In this document: piece after piece, positions 12,301 to 18,736 of the stretch | Layout: every line of letters starts with the position of its first letter | How positions within the stretch are numbered: position 1 is the first letter of the stretch | Assembly (NCBI RefSeq): GCF_000151665.1 | Contig: NW_013171816.1 | Location: 1,436,204 to 1,500,203 of the forward strand | Direction of reading: 5' to 3' | Origin: Blastocystis hominis | Taxonomy: Eukaryota; Sar; Bigyra; Opalinata; Blastocystidae | DNA length: 64,000 nt | Translations under genes and position numbers: made by a program | The notes under the pieces: model-generated | What the model was told of the DNA's origin: nothing | Databases searched by the model: none | The model's input: the letters and a program-made list of their open reading frames with translations, nothing else

Positions 12301-13859
12301 TTCACATCACTCTGACGAAAGATACGATGTTTGAAATCGTTCAAGTCCTTGATGTACAAGAAATGCTTGGGAATTTCTTCCCCCTCCCGTGTATCATTCA
12401 CGATGCAAAGTGACACACATGGGGCAACTTCGTTGCCCCGGGAGCAACTTCGTGGCGGAACTTCGTTCCGCCGGGGGAGCGTAGCTCCCCCACTTCGTTG
12501 CTCCCCACATCCACCCTTCCTTTTCGGCTTGTACACTTGATAACATGTGAATAGATCGTATTTATCCTCGGAGTTGTCATCGTATCCAGGCAAGAGTGTG
12601 ACCTCGAATACATTGAGAGAGACTTTCAACAGTTCTTCCAATCTCGCAAAATTCTCTTCACTCGCGTTGAAGGGTGCATTGTCGCGAATGTTCATCGCCT
12701 CCTCCACCTCGTGAATGGCCACTCCGAACACCTTGTTCTTGTCGGGTTGCTTCCACCACTTGTTGTACACACTCGCATCGCCCATCTTGCGATTTGCAAT
12801 AATCTTGTGCCCGCCTTCACTTGCCAGGATGAGACACCGTTGTAGGCATCGGTTGTCATCGATGTTCGGGTTGACCGCCGTCTGTCCAATGATAAAAGGT
12901 GTGTGGTGCTTGTAGCCCACGAATGTCCGTAGTGGGAACATCTCGACATGGAAGCCGATCCACCCATGGTACACGAACCCGCTTCCCTCTGTCTCCTGTT
13001 CCTCTACACCATTTCGGTACCACTTCAGGTAGTCCTCGATCCACTCATCGATACGATCTCGGCGAACGATGCGGAGGTGTCCCAATCGATCATCGGTGAG
13101 GTTGAGAATCTTGGGATCTCCGTCATGTGTCAACATGAGGTTGTATGCCATGATGGTGACGAAACACTGGTTGTACTCGCGCATACCAGTCATGATAAAC
13201 TTCTTCACGATCTCATTGAACTCCTCGCTTTCATTGAATACGAGGTTGATCGGTTCCACTTCCTCTTCGCCCTTTTCACCCGGTAGTCGAACCCACAGTC
13301 TCTTGTCATCATCGTTATTGAGCCGGAAGTCCTTCTTGGTGCGCTTCTCATTCATCCATTCCTTGTACATATCTCCTTCCACAGTGTGATAGTACGTGAG
13401 TGCATACCCGAGTGACGAGTTGATCACGTCCGACAAGCGCCCTTCGGCCACTTTGCGATCGAACCGAGCGAATGCCTTATTGCGACGTGCTTCACGTCTC
13501 TTCTCCACCGTGTTCATGAACTCAGGCAACGGACGACCTCGCTTGTCACCGAATTCATGTCCATTCCATTCATACTCAAGAAATCGCTCGTTCCATTTCT
13601 TGCTTCCAACAATCAGATACTTATGCTCTCCTTTGGGATCACTGACGCGCCTATGTGTCACTCGTCTGTTAGGTGTTACTTGTTTCAGCCCGAATACCTT
13701 GTTCGACAGATACGCTCGTGAATCAGGAATGGTCTGATCGGTGAACTTCCCATCGATCATATAGTACTTGGCTGCTAATCGTTTCCAGATTTGACTCCCA
13801 ACCTTAATCTTTCGTCCAGTCTCAGGGTTAATAGTATATTCGTCGCGAAAAGAATCCAT
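9348..13859 (-). CDS. Polinton protein-primed DNA polymerase B (pPolB)
   Basis: 1,503-residue replicative polymerase of the element. Family-B landmarks in order: exonuclease-region VVVYADFESAIDD, palm motif A with YLDANNLYGGAM, motif B LLANSTYGKFVE, and motif C GQDTDSLIVQL. The N-terminus, before the exonuclease, carries INPETGRKIKVGSQIWKRL, a short domain also found at the start of the neighbouring ORF at 13,984-14,409, and a C2H2-like finger CRFCDDFFGSRKAVHAHEVQ. In protein-primed polymerases an N-terminal region often provides the terminal protein. A cluster of double hairpins (12,421-12,506) lies inside the coding region without closing it. Family assignment is strong; the terminal-protein role is inference. 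Confidence 0.92.
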   Translation of the reverse strand: MDSFRDEYTINPETGRKIKVGSQIWKRLAAKYYMIDGKFTDQTIPDSRAYLSNKVFGLKQVTPNRRVTHRRVSDPKGEHKYLIVGSKKWNERFLEYEWNGHEFGDKRGRPLPEFMNTVEKRREARRNKAFARFDRKVAEGRLSDVINSSLGYALTYYHTVEGDMYKEWMNEKRTKKDFRLNNDDDKRLWVRLPGEKGEEEVEPINLVFNESEEFNEIVKKFIMTGMREYNQCFVTIMAYNLMLTHDGDPKILNLTDDRLGHLRIVRRDRIDEWIEDYLKWYRNGVEEQETEGSGFVYHGWIGFHVEMFPLRTFVGYKHHTPFIIGQTAVNPNIDDNRCLQRCLILASEGGHKIIANRKMGDASVYNKWWKQPDKNKVFGVAIHEVEEAMNIRDNAPFNASEENFARLEELLKVSLNVFEVTLLPGYDDNSEDKYDLFTCYQVYKPKRKGGCGEQRSGGATLPRRNEVPPRSCSRGNEVAPCVSLCIVNDTREGEEIPKHFLYIKDLNDFKHRIFRQSDVKNRHTARNVKCRFCDDFFGSRKAVHAHEVQVHRELVNESEEYELANEETRLRFTNQRYEMPAPVVVYADFESAIDDKNRHKPIMLSCLAVSRIPAIDTQLRVFHAPHESEEELRPFMDYLVQLQGSVKTYLFDELPLENSPSIEKDFRATTVCPFCRKKLEDDKVRHHAHVAGEYTTGKGEVRHFEAGQYICTCCTKCNLQLSFNKKNYRLPVYFHNGSHYDFTFIMKLIATMPGGNLEVIPTTEDKEMQIEYNGIQFKDSLKLISSPLRSIVAQTLGGNLDLYVHTKQQLRKYCESRGKQWDDEYIDLLTRKEPMFYSLIKSYDTLNNTTIPSREQCIDDMKGEMMPQDEYDHMVKLWKTFDIKTWGEYYELYNVLDVTLMADAFEHFRVTTLNAFGVDPMHYITAPQMAYSLFLKVTMEGDHSESNLMTLARKWAQYIMRINANEGLAEKQLVKVFLNRMGEFYESKGIRLMETNDIDDFMRLLKNLRGGITQIVKRHAKVDIDNKEQATSSQGIYYLDANNLYGGAMHRMMPYELVGVPERREVMERINRDPNGWVQSLKTFGKYGFFIECDIEAPVELHDKFNDLPFFPVQKAGMYSDGIKKYAEKNDIVDKVKEVNTPKLICDLVPRRKYLVHYSLLQLGIQQGYRVTHIHHLIRFKQAPFIFEYVNMLSEKRAKSKTTVEKNLYKLLANSTYGKFVETGLKRMKVKFANTWNEREAIIQKHGYDMIAGTTMYSENLIGIKLNTPVRRVEKPFFIGFAILDMSKHIIYDFYYNVLKNTFDTVELLGQDTDSLIVQLHDRANIVHKMCDMYKSFDFSELDNTSYFYGELVKYYDHEVNKSKFPSLDSFLNFNKKLPGPIFKDEHNGHRITEFVGLRPKMYCLVDEKHVIHNAAKGVPRNVVIDGERMSVKNIDLYKRVLEAEKKEDAVIEGSFKRINNQAFDISTKEQTKTLMTCTDNKRWILDDNVHTLAFGHYRLKDM
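12421..12506. repeat. Nested double-hairpin element inside polB
   Basis: An outer pair of hairpins (GGGGCAAC-ttc-GTTGCCCC, then GGGAGCAAC-ttc-GTTGCTCCC) has a second pair (GGCGGAAC-ttc-GTTCCGCC and GGGGGAGC-gta-GCTCCCCC, body 12,454-12,491, 38 bp) sitting in the loop of its second hairpin. ACTTCGT is present directly on both sides of the inner pair (12,447-12,453 and 12,492-12,498). Confidence 0.88.
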
Positions 13860-13945
13860 TTATATATAGGCGACAAATTCTTTAAGTGACCAAAGTGAAA
13901 ATGGCGTGACTTGGAAAATAGTTATGGAATTTCCAGCCTAGAAGA

Positions 13946-13984
13946 GGGGCAACGTACGTTGCCCCGGGATGCCTTCGGCATCCC
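13946..13984. repeat. Double-hairpin element between polB and the next ORF
   Basis: Two adjoining stem-loops, GGGGCAAC../GTTGCCCC and GGGATGCC-ttc-GGCATCCC, flanked by TAGAAGA on the left and TAGAATG on the right, a decayed direct repeat. Confidence 0.8.
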
Positions 13985-14409
13985 TAGAATGGGAAAATCG
14001 CATGGCCATCTTCGTCATATTCGAATTCATCGATGTCGACATACTCAGACTCGGACGACGAATCGTCTGAATCGTCGTTTGCGAATATCTTGTTGATGTC
14101 CGGATCATTATCGTATGCTTTGGCTTCTTCTTTCGTCATCTTCACCCATTTGCCACCTCGTGGTCTATAGTTGTCATGGAGTAACTCGTAGTATGCTGTG
14201 CCACCAATAATCATGGAGCGATTGCTGGGAGAAAGCATTCTCGACTTGGGAACGTATTTCGTCGTACCTTCAGGCAATGTTGTATCGTACAAGCGATTCA
14301 ATTTCTCGTCGTACTTGTATCCACGCTTGAGAAGGTTCCAGAAGCGAACTCCGTTGATTTGGATTTCTCGGCCAGTATTGGGATTCAAAGTATGAGTAGG
14401 TCTATTCAT
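13984..14409 (-). CDS. Polinton ORF with the NPxTGR N-terminal domain, function unknown
   Basis: 141 residues. It begins MNRPTHTLNPNTGREIQING, and the NP-TGR core plus a following aromatic/Leu pattern is the same as at the N-terminus of the polymerase next door, so the two share a small domain. The rest includes PKSRMLSPSNRSMIIGGTAY and a highly acidic C-terminus (DDSDDSSSESEYVDIDEFEYDED). This kind of short domain recurs in proteins of large DNA viruses, where it is thought to mediate protein contacts. It is transcribed in the same direction as polB and divergently from the ORF at 14,462. The acidic tail could mimic DNA or bind a basic partner; that is a guess. Confidence 0.6.
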   Translation of the reverse strand: MNRPTHTLNPNTGREIQINGVRFWNLLKRGYKYDEKLNRLYDTTLPEGTTKYVPKSRMLSPSNRSMIIGGTAYYELLHDNYRPRGGKWVKMTKEEAKAYDNDPDINKIFANDDSDDSSSESEYVDIDEFEYDEDGHAIFPF

Positions 14410-14461
14410 TTATATATTTATATATTTATATTTTCTCTTTTAACCCTAGATGCTTCCCTAA

Positions 14462-14971
14462 ATGAAGTACAAGAAAACAGAAAACAACACATGGTCTTCC
14501 CTGGTACGCACTTGTGAGGACGAGAATATCGAACTCGCCGACATCATCATTCACACCAAGTATCCGATCAATTCCGAGCGTCTATTCGGCTTCAGTGTTT
14601 GCACTCCGCAAGCAAATGTGAACTGTGGTTTAATATTGCACGACTATGATTGCATGGAGATGACGTTGGATGAAACTCGTCCACCTTTGTTTACCGAGGA
14701 TGAATGGGAGTATCTATTGCCTCAATTGAAATCCAATGGTTTGCTCGGTGTGCCTCTGAACGTGTTCTGTAGGACGTATGACACACAGCCTTATGTCGTA
14801 CCTGTGGTAACCGAGAATCGTGCTGTTTACTTCTTCTCCAACTACTATGTACGCGTGGTCTTCAAGGTGGTGGATGATGAAGTGCCTCCCGAGTTGTCCG
14901 ATCTGTTCATCGATGATGGTGCGTGTCTGAAGGGTGTGTACGTTCGTGCATATCAAAGACAAAGTAAATAA
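14462..14971 (+). CDS. Polinton ORF, function unknown
   Basis: 169 residues, MKYKKTENNTWSSLVRTCED at the start, Asp/Glu-rich, with two Cys-containing stretches (FSVCTPQANVNCG and DYDCMEMTL). No membrane segment or recognisable motif. It faces the minus-strand ORF across a ~50-bp AT-rich spacer and is followed 8 bp later by the next plus-strand ORF, so the two are probably co-expressed. Supported mainly by length, codon use like its neighbours, and tight packing. Confidence 0.55.
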   Translation: MKYKKTENNTWSSLVRTCEDENIELADIIIHTKYPINSERLFGFSVCTPQANVNCGLILHDYDCMEMTLDETRPPLFTEDEWEYLLPQLKSNGLLGVPLNVFCRTYDTQPYVVPVVTENRAVYFFSNYYVRVVFKVVDDEVPPELSDLFIDDGACLKGVYVRAYQRQSK

Positions 14972-14979
14972 AAAAGTAA

Positions 14980-15645
14980 ATGTCGTACATTTTCAGCAGC
15001 AATGGAAACAACTACACGTTCAAGAAGCTCGACAACATGCTCATCAACATGCCAGAGAAGGACGGTCATCATGTATTAATTCGAGAGACAGTGGATGGTG
15101 TTCCTCAATACTCGTGGGGTAGTACACCTTCCTTTATTGTGAAAGCGAACGAAGCATTTGTCTTCGAGTACACGCCAGAAACTACCGAATCATTCAATGG
15201 CGAATGGGGTGGTGATGGTATGCCGCCTATGCCGTCCGGATCGTACCTGATAACCACGACTGTCATAACGTACCTTCCTGACGACATGTTCAACGATTGC
15301 ACGTCAATCGAATCCGTGGTTGAAAAGGGTTATCGAGTGCTAGTCACGTTTGACAACACGCCTATCCTAGACAGACCGTACATCGATACATTGAATAGTC
15401 TTGTGTCTCATACTGGTTATGCTGTTGTGAATATTGGGGGCAACTCTGCTGTCCTTCGTACATATTCGAATCTTCCTCTCATGCTTCTAGGTGGTGTGAA
15501 GAGCATCACGATCGTTTTCGAACATTTAGGCGACGTTGTTTCTGTGGCGGAACAAAGTGGGGCGACAAAGTCGCCCCGGGAAGCCTTCGGCTTCCCACGA
15601 AGTTCCGCCGGGACGACAAAGTCGTCCCATTCTGGCTCCTCGTAA
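14980..15645 (+). CDS. Polinton ORF, possible structural protein
   Basis: 221 residues starting MSYIFSSNGNNYTFKKLDNM. The body is rich in Thr/Val/Tyr alternations suggestive of beta structure, with PPMPSGSYLITTTVITYLP and VLVTFDNTPILDRPYID. Its last ~30 residues are encoded by a double-hairpin cluster and therefore read as low-complexity Ser/Gly/Arg. That 3' end overlaps the 3' end of the integrase on the other strand by 140 bp. No family recognised. Confidence 0.5.
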   Translation: MSYIFSSNGNNYTFKKLDNMLINMPEKDGHHVLIRETVDGVPQYSWGSTPSFIVKANEAFVFEYTPETTESFNGEWGGDGMPPMPSGSYLITTTVITYLPDDMFNDCTSIESVVEKGYRVLVTFDNTPILDRPYIDTLNSLVSHTGYAVVNIGGNSAVLRTYSNLPLMLLGGVKSITIVFEHLGDVVSVAEQSGATKSPREAFGFPRSSAGTTKSSHSGSS

Positions 15646-16579
15646 TGGGTCGATGTGACCTTGCTGCATCTCTCAATGCATTGGGTTCCTTTCGACTCTT
15701 GGATCGCGTGACTGGTGGTGCTGGCTGTGGTTTGCATTTGCTAGCCAGGAGTTCCCAATGATAGCACTTCTGCTTGCTACCGCTTTCCATATTCTTCACT
15801 TCGTACATTAATGGCATGAATCGATCGTCAATGTCAACAACTTCATACAAGTCCTGAGACCATTTACTCGTCAATGATCGCTTTTCCAGAACACGAGGTC
15901 TTCGTGTCACTCGAACATAATCACCCACATCGAATTGAGGCGTCGTGTCCTTCGCTGTCATGTTGGATGGTTCTGTCTTCTCCGTGTACAAGATGTTGTT
16001 GTTCCAAATGTCATTGGGTGTATATCCGGTGTCTCTGTTCTTCCTCGCATTGTGTCTACGAACGGCACCATCGATCAGGTCGAACCACACACCTTTCGAT
16101 TGATTGAATGGAACCATGATGTCTTCCTTGATATCTCGAATTGTTCGTTCAGCTAGTACTGCCTTATTCGCTGAATCCATGTGATACATGGTGATATCAT
16201 ACTTGTCCAAGATGTTGGTACGAAAGATGGCATTGGTGAACTCGGTACCTCGATCAGAGCAAATATGCTTTGGTGGTCCGTATGTTTGAATGATGTCCTT
16301 CATCGCATGCGTGACTTCTGTGGCACTCTTGCTTTTCAGTCGCCAAGCCATCAGGTATTTCGAATATCCATCAATGCATACAAGGACATACTTGTATCCA
16401 CGATTCTTGTGGAATCCTGTGGACTTCTGGCTGCCCAACACTTCCTGAATCCATTTGTCTTGTTTGGAAGAGAAATCGATGAGATCGATGAAGTATATGT
16501 TTCTCTTGAATGAACTGATGATCACTCGAGTTGCACCTTTTCGCTTGGCTGGTTTCCGTAGTTCCTTGATTTCATTCAT
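15506..16579 (-). CDS. Polinton integrase (retroviral-type rve, DDE)
   Basis: 357-residue enzyme that inserts the element's ends into host DNA and makes the 6-bp duplication seen here. The RNase-H-fold core shows the acidic triad in context: YVLVCIDGYSKYLMAW, then CSDRGTEFTNAIF, then KAVLAERTIRDIKEDI. Downstream is an SH3-like DNA-binding region, FDVGDYVRVTRRPRVLEKRS..KWSQDLYEVVDI, typical of Polinton and LTR-element integrases. I see no chromodomain. The last ~50 codons run through a double-hairpin cluster. It is divergent from a short plus-strand ORF, with start codons a few bases apart. Confidence 0.92.
   Translation of the reverse strand: MNEIKELRKPAKRKGATRVIISSFKRNIYFIDLIDFSSKQDKWIQEVLGSQKSTGFHKNRGYKYVLVCIDGYSKYLMAWRLKSKSATEVTHAMKDIIQTYGPPKHICSDRGTEFTNAIFRTNILDKYDITMYHMDSANKAVLAERTIRDIKEDIMVPFNQSKGVWFDLIDGAVRRHNARKNRDTGYTPNDIWNNNILYTEKTEPSNMTAKDTTPQFDVGDYVRVTRRPRVLEKRSLTSKWSQDLYEVVDIDDRFMPLMYEVKNMESGSKQKCYHWELLASKCKPQPAPPVTRSKSRKEPNALRDAARSHRPITRSQNGTTLSSRRNFVGSRRLPGATLSPHFVPPQKQRRLNVRKRS
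15546..15628. repeat. Nested double-hairpin element at the integrase/ORF 3' overlap
   Basis: The outer hairpin GGCGGAAC../GTTCCGCC, followed by GGGACGAC-aaa-GTCGTCCC, is opened by an inner 38-bp pair (15,559-15,596: GGGGCGAC-aaa-GTCGCCCC and GGGAAGCC-ttc-GGCTTCCC). The inner pair is flanked by ACAAAGT and ACGAAGT, the outer pair by TTTCTGT and ATTCTGG. Confidence 0.87.
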
Positions 16580-16581
16580 AA

Positions 16582-16821
16582 ATGAACCGCTTTATTCAAT
16601 GGCTGAAAAGTGCATGGAAATGGATGAGTGGAAGGAAGAACCACAAACTGGTGGTTGTGATGGGACAGCGAAGCTGTCCCGGGGAGAGCGAAGCTCTCCC
16701 CATTGATTCGAAATGCAAGGACAGATGTCATTGCTTGTGCGTGTACAACGAGAAGAATGGATCCGATGACGACAGTGGGAGTGATATATCGATCAGTCCG
16801 ACAGAGATTAAAGTGAAATGA
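16582..16821 (+). CDS. Short Polinton ORF
   Basis: 79 residues, MNRFIQWLKSAWKWMSGRKN, basic and amphipathic at the start, acidic and Ser-rich at the end (GSDDDSGSDISISPTEIKVK). Its middle is encoded by a double hairpin at 16,662-16,701. The start codon lies 3 bp from the integrase start on the other strand. A small Trp-rich amphipathic N-terminus could be membrane-active, but nothing here proves that. Moderate support as a gene. Confidence 0.4.
   Translation: MNRFIQWLKSAWKWMSGRKNHKLVVVMGQRSCPGESEALPIDSKCKDRCHCLCVYNEKNGSDDDSGSDISISPTEIKVK
16662..16701. repeat. Double-hairpin element inside the short ORF
   Basis: GGGACAGC-gaa-GCTGTCCC directly followed by GGGGAGAGC-gaa-GCTCTCCCC. Flanking repeats are weak (TGTGAT / ATTGAT). 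Confidence 0.8.
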
Positions 16822-16869
16822 GGGATGCCTAAATAGATTTAAATAATGTAAACATAAATAGAAATACAA

Positions 16870-17235
16870 ATGAACTGTTGGATGAATGATGAACGTCTTG
16901 ATATCACACGTAAATACGTGCATGATATGATTAATTCATTTGTTGATGATCCCAAAGGTACAAATTATCATAATGAGTATAATCCTCCATATATGTTGAT
17001 AAATTCACCTGATCTTCAACATCTTCTTGTGAAATCATGTAATGATGATAAATACATAGTGAAGTGGGGTGAAGTAGGAGGACTTGCTGAACTCCGTGCT
17101 TTCAATGAGAATATCTATGATATCGAAGGTCATCGTGTGATGACATTAGGTGGTGATATAATTATCATTGATATCGATGGTGTTGCATTTGATCAACTCG
17201 AATGTGTATCGGGTAAACGATTACCGCCAAAGTAA
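16870..17235 (+). CDS. Polinton ORF, function unknown
   Basis: 121 residues, MNCWMNDERLDITRKYVHDM at the start and VMTLGGDIIIIDIDGVAFDQ near the end. It is more AT-rich than its neighbours. No family recognised. Followed by two double-hairpin clusters and then a convergent minus-strand gene. Confidence 0.5.
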   Translation: MNCWMNDERLDITRKYVHDMINSFVDDPKGTNYHNEYNPPYMLINSPDLQHLLVKSCNDDKYIVKWGEVGGLAELRAFNENIYDIEGHRVMTLGGDIIIIDIDGVAFDQLECVSGKRLPPK

Positions 17236-17273
17236 AAGACTGGAAGCTATGGTTTCCAAGTCGCCCTTATTTC

Positions 17274-17325
17274 ACTTTGTGGGAAGCCGAAGGCTTCCCG
17301 GGGCGACTTTGTCGCCCCACTTTGT
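17274..17325. repeat. Double-hairpin element with perfect 7-bp flanking repeats
   Basis: The body 17,281-17,318 is exactly 38 bp: GGGAAGCC-gaa-GGCTTCCC then GGGGCGAC-ttt-GTCGCCCC. Identical ACTTTGT flanks it at 17,274-17,280 and 17,319-17,325. This is the cleanest copy and defines the unit. Confidence 0.93.
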
Positions 17326-17329
17326 CCCT

Positions 17330-17428
17330 TAAAGTAGGGAGGCAACTATGTTGCCCCGACGGGACGAAGTCCCGTCACAGTGGGAGGAACTGCGTTCCTC
17401 CCGGGGAGCCGAAGGCTCCCCTAAAGTT
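17330..17428. repeat. Compound double-hairpin cluster
   Basis: At least four stem-loops (GGCAAC-tat-GTTGCC, ACGGGAC-gaa-GTCCCGT, GGGAGGAAC-tgc-GTTCCTCCC, GGGGAGCC-gaa-GGCTCCCC) between TAAAGTA and TAAAGTT, consistent with one unit inserted beside or into another. Confidence 0.8.
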
Positions 17429-18722
17429 CTACAATCGTGACTTGGAAGTTCGAGTATAAGTGCGAGATAGTTGTATCACCACCGCGTGTCACAACGAGCG
17501 ATAGTGCGCCATCCTTTGTCGGTGTAACAATCGATGTGCCAGACACATTCATTGTTGGGGTTGGGTTGTCAAGTGTTGTCTTCAGCAACGTTGCTTGAGA
17601 CGTAGTGATTACCAAGGTCGGCGTGTCTGTAAAGCCTACGAATGCCTGTTCGTAGTTACCACACTTGAGACTCAAATCGATCGTGACCAGATACTTGCTG
17701 TTCGAAGATAACATGAGTCCTTCCGTCAAGTTCGAATTGTCTGATCCGAGATACTCGGACACGACACTGTGACCGCTGCCTGACCAGGTGTACGTGAACG
17801 TCTTGGAGAGCTTGGCAGGCGGTGTTGAAAAGGACACACCACTGCTAGATACATTCAAGACGTACGATCCTGCTGTGGACGGTAAGGTCAACTTGCTCAC
17901 ACCCGCTCCATCGTTGATCACGATACACCGCTCCGTGCTAGTGCAGCCGAGGATGTCCTGGTAGATGGTAGAGGCGTCAAGGACGCTCGTCGTGGGTACT
18001 TCATTATTTGTTTCCTTCTTGAATACAAAATAACCAGAAGAAACACCCATTGCAGGTACGGTTACACCATATGCAGTATTATCCTTGTAAGCAATGAGAC
18101 ACATGTTTGTCGATTGTACACCGAGGGTATCGTGGAATAGAGTTGAGGCGTTCAATGTCTCGAATGTGTACTGAATTCCGAAAGCCCCAGCCTCTACTCC
18201 TTTCAGGATGTACGTCCCGGACTGATCTGGCAGGAACAGATCTTTACGAGTGCTCGTTGTTGAGTTCCAGTTGGCAATCGCGTACTTGTTCGATGTGGTA
18301 CCGAGGCCGATAGCCGTGTTGATCGTAGTTGCATCAATTGTCGAGAATGAAGGTACGCCATTCTCGTCCATGTTCAGCACGTACTTGCCACTACTAGGCA
18401 GATCGAGCTCTCCGAATGTGCTATTGTTGATAAAGTACGGAATCGTGCCTTTGGAATCAATGGTAATCGCCTGGTTGTCACTGCCTTTGAAGTACGAATT
18501 GTCGAGCGTGGTGAACTCTTCAGGCTGCTCAGGTACTACGGCACCCGAATCAACCCAGGTGAAGTCGTTGTTGTAATTGCTGAGCACGAAGGTGCCATTC
18601 CCACTTGGTAGTGGGAAGGTCTTGAATGCTCCATTATGGTAGTACTGGAGACCATTCGTCATCTCCTTGCGTTTGAACACTCCATTCTGGAGATATACAA
18701 GTTTCTCTGCTGTGCTTGACAT
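17421..18722 (-). CDS. Polinton structural protein candidate (fibre-like, beta-repeat)
   Basis: 433 residues beginning MSSTAEKLVYLQNGVFKRKE. It contains repeated modules of about 60-70 residues with the recurring phrases LPSSGKYVLNMDENGVPSFS, LPDQSGTYILKGVEAG and LPSTAGSYVLNVSSSGVSFS, each followed by D-(A/I)-(T/S)-T-(I/L), a pattern usual in trimeric fibre shafts and tail spikes. The C-terminal ~110 residues look like a compact beta head. It is divergent from the capsid-protein candidate, the start codons separated by a short AT palindrome. I infer a receptor-binding fibre; no specific family is recognised. Confidence 0.55.
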   Translation of the reverse strand: MSSTAEKLVYLQNGVFKRKEMTNGLQYYHNGAFKTFPLPSGNGTFVLSNYNNDFTWVDSGAVVPEQPEEFTTLDNSYFKGSDNQAITIDSKGTIPYFINNSTFGELDLPSSGKYVLNMDENGVPSFSTIDATTINTAIGLGTTSNKYAIANWNSTTSTRKDLFLPDQSGTYILKGVEAGAFGIQYTFETLNASTLFHDTLGVQSTNMCLIAYKDNTAYGVTVPAMGVSSGYFVFKKETNNEVPTTSVLDASTIYQDILGCTSTERCIVINDGAGVSKLTLPSTAGSYVLNVSSSGVSFSTPPAKLSKTFTYTWSGSGHSVVSEYLGSDNSNLTEGLMLSSNSKYLVTIDLSLKCGNYEQAFVGFTDTPTLVITTSQATLLKTTLDNPTPTMNVSGTSIVTPTKDGALSLVVTRGGDTTISHLYSNFQVTIVEL

Positions 18723-18736
18723 TTACTATATAGTAA
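18723..18736. promoter_or_regulatory. AT palindrome between two divergent capsid-region genes
   Basis: TTTACTATATAGTAAA is self-complementary and touches both start codons (18,722 minus, 18,737 plus). Its position means both genes must be transcribed from within each other or from this core. Confidence 0.45.

Noticed and set aside
17281-17420. Hairpin-rich stretches as a CRISPR array or bacterial rho-independent terminators
   Set aside because: No constant repeat with spacers and no T-runs; stems differ between copies while architecture and flanking duplications stay, which fits mobile double hairpins better.
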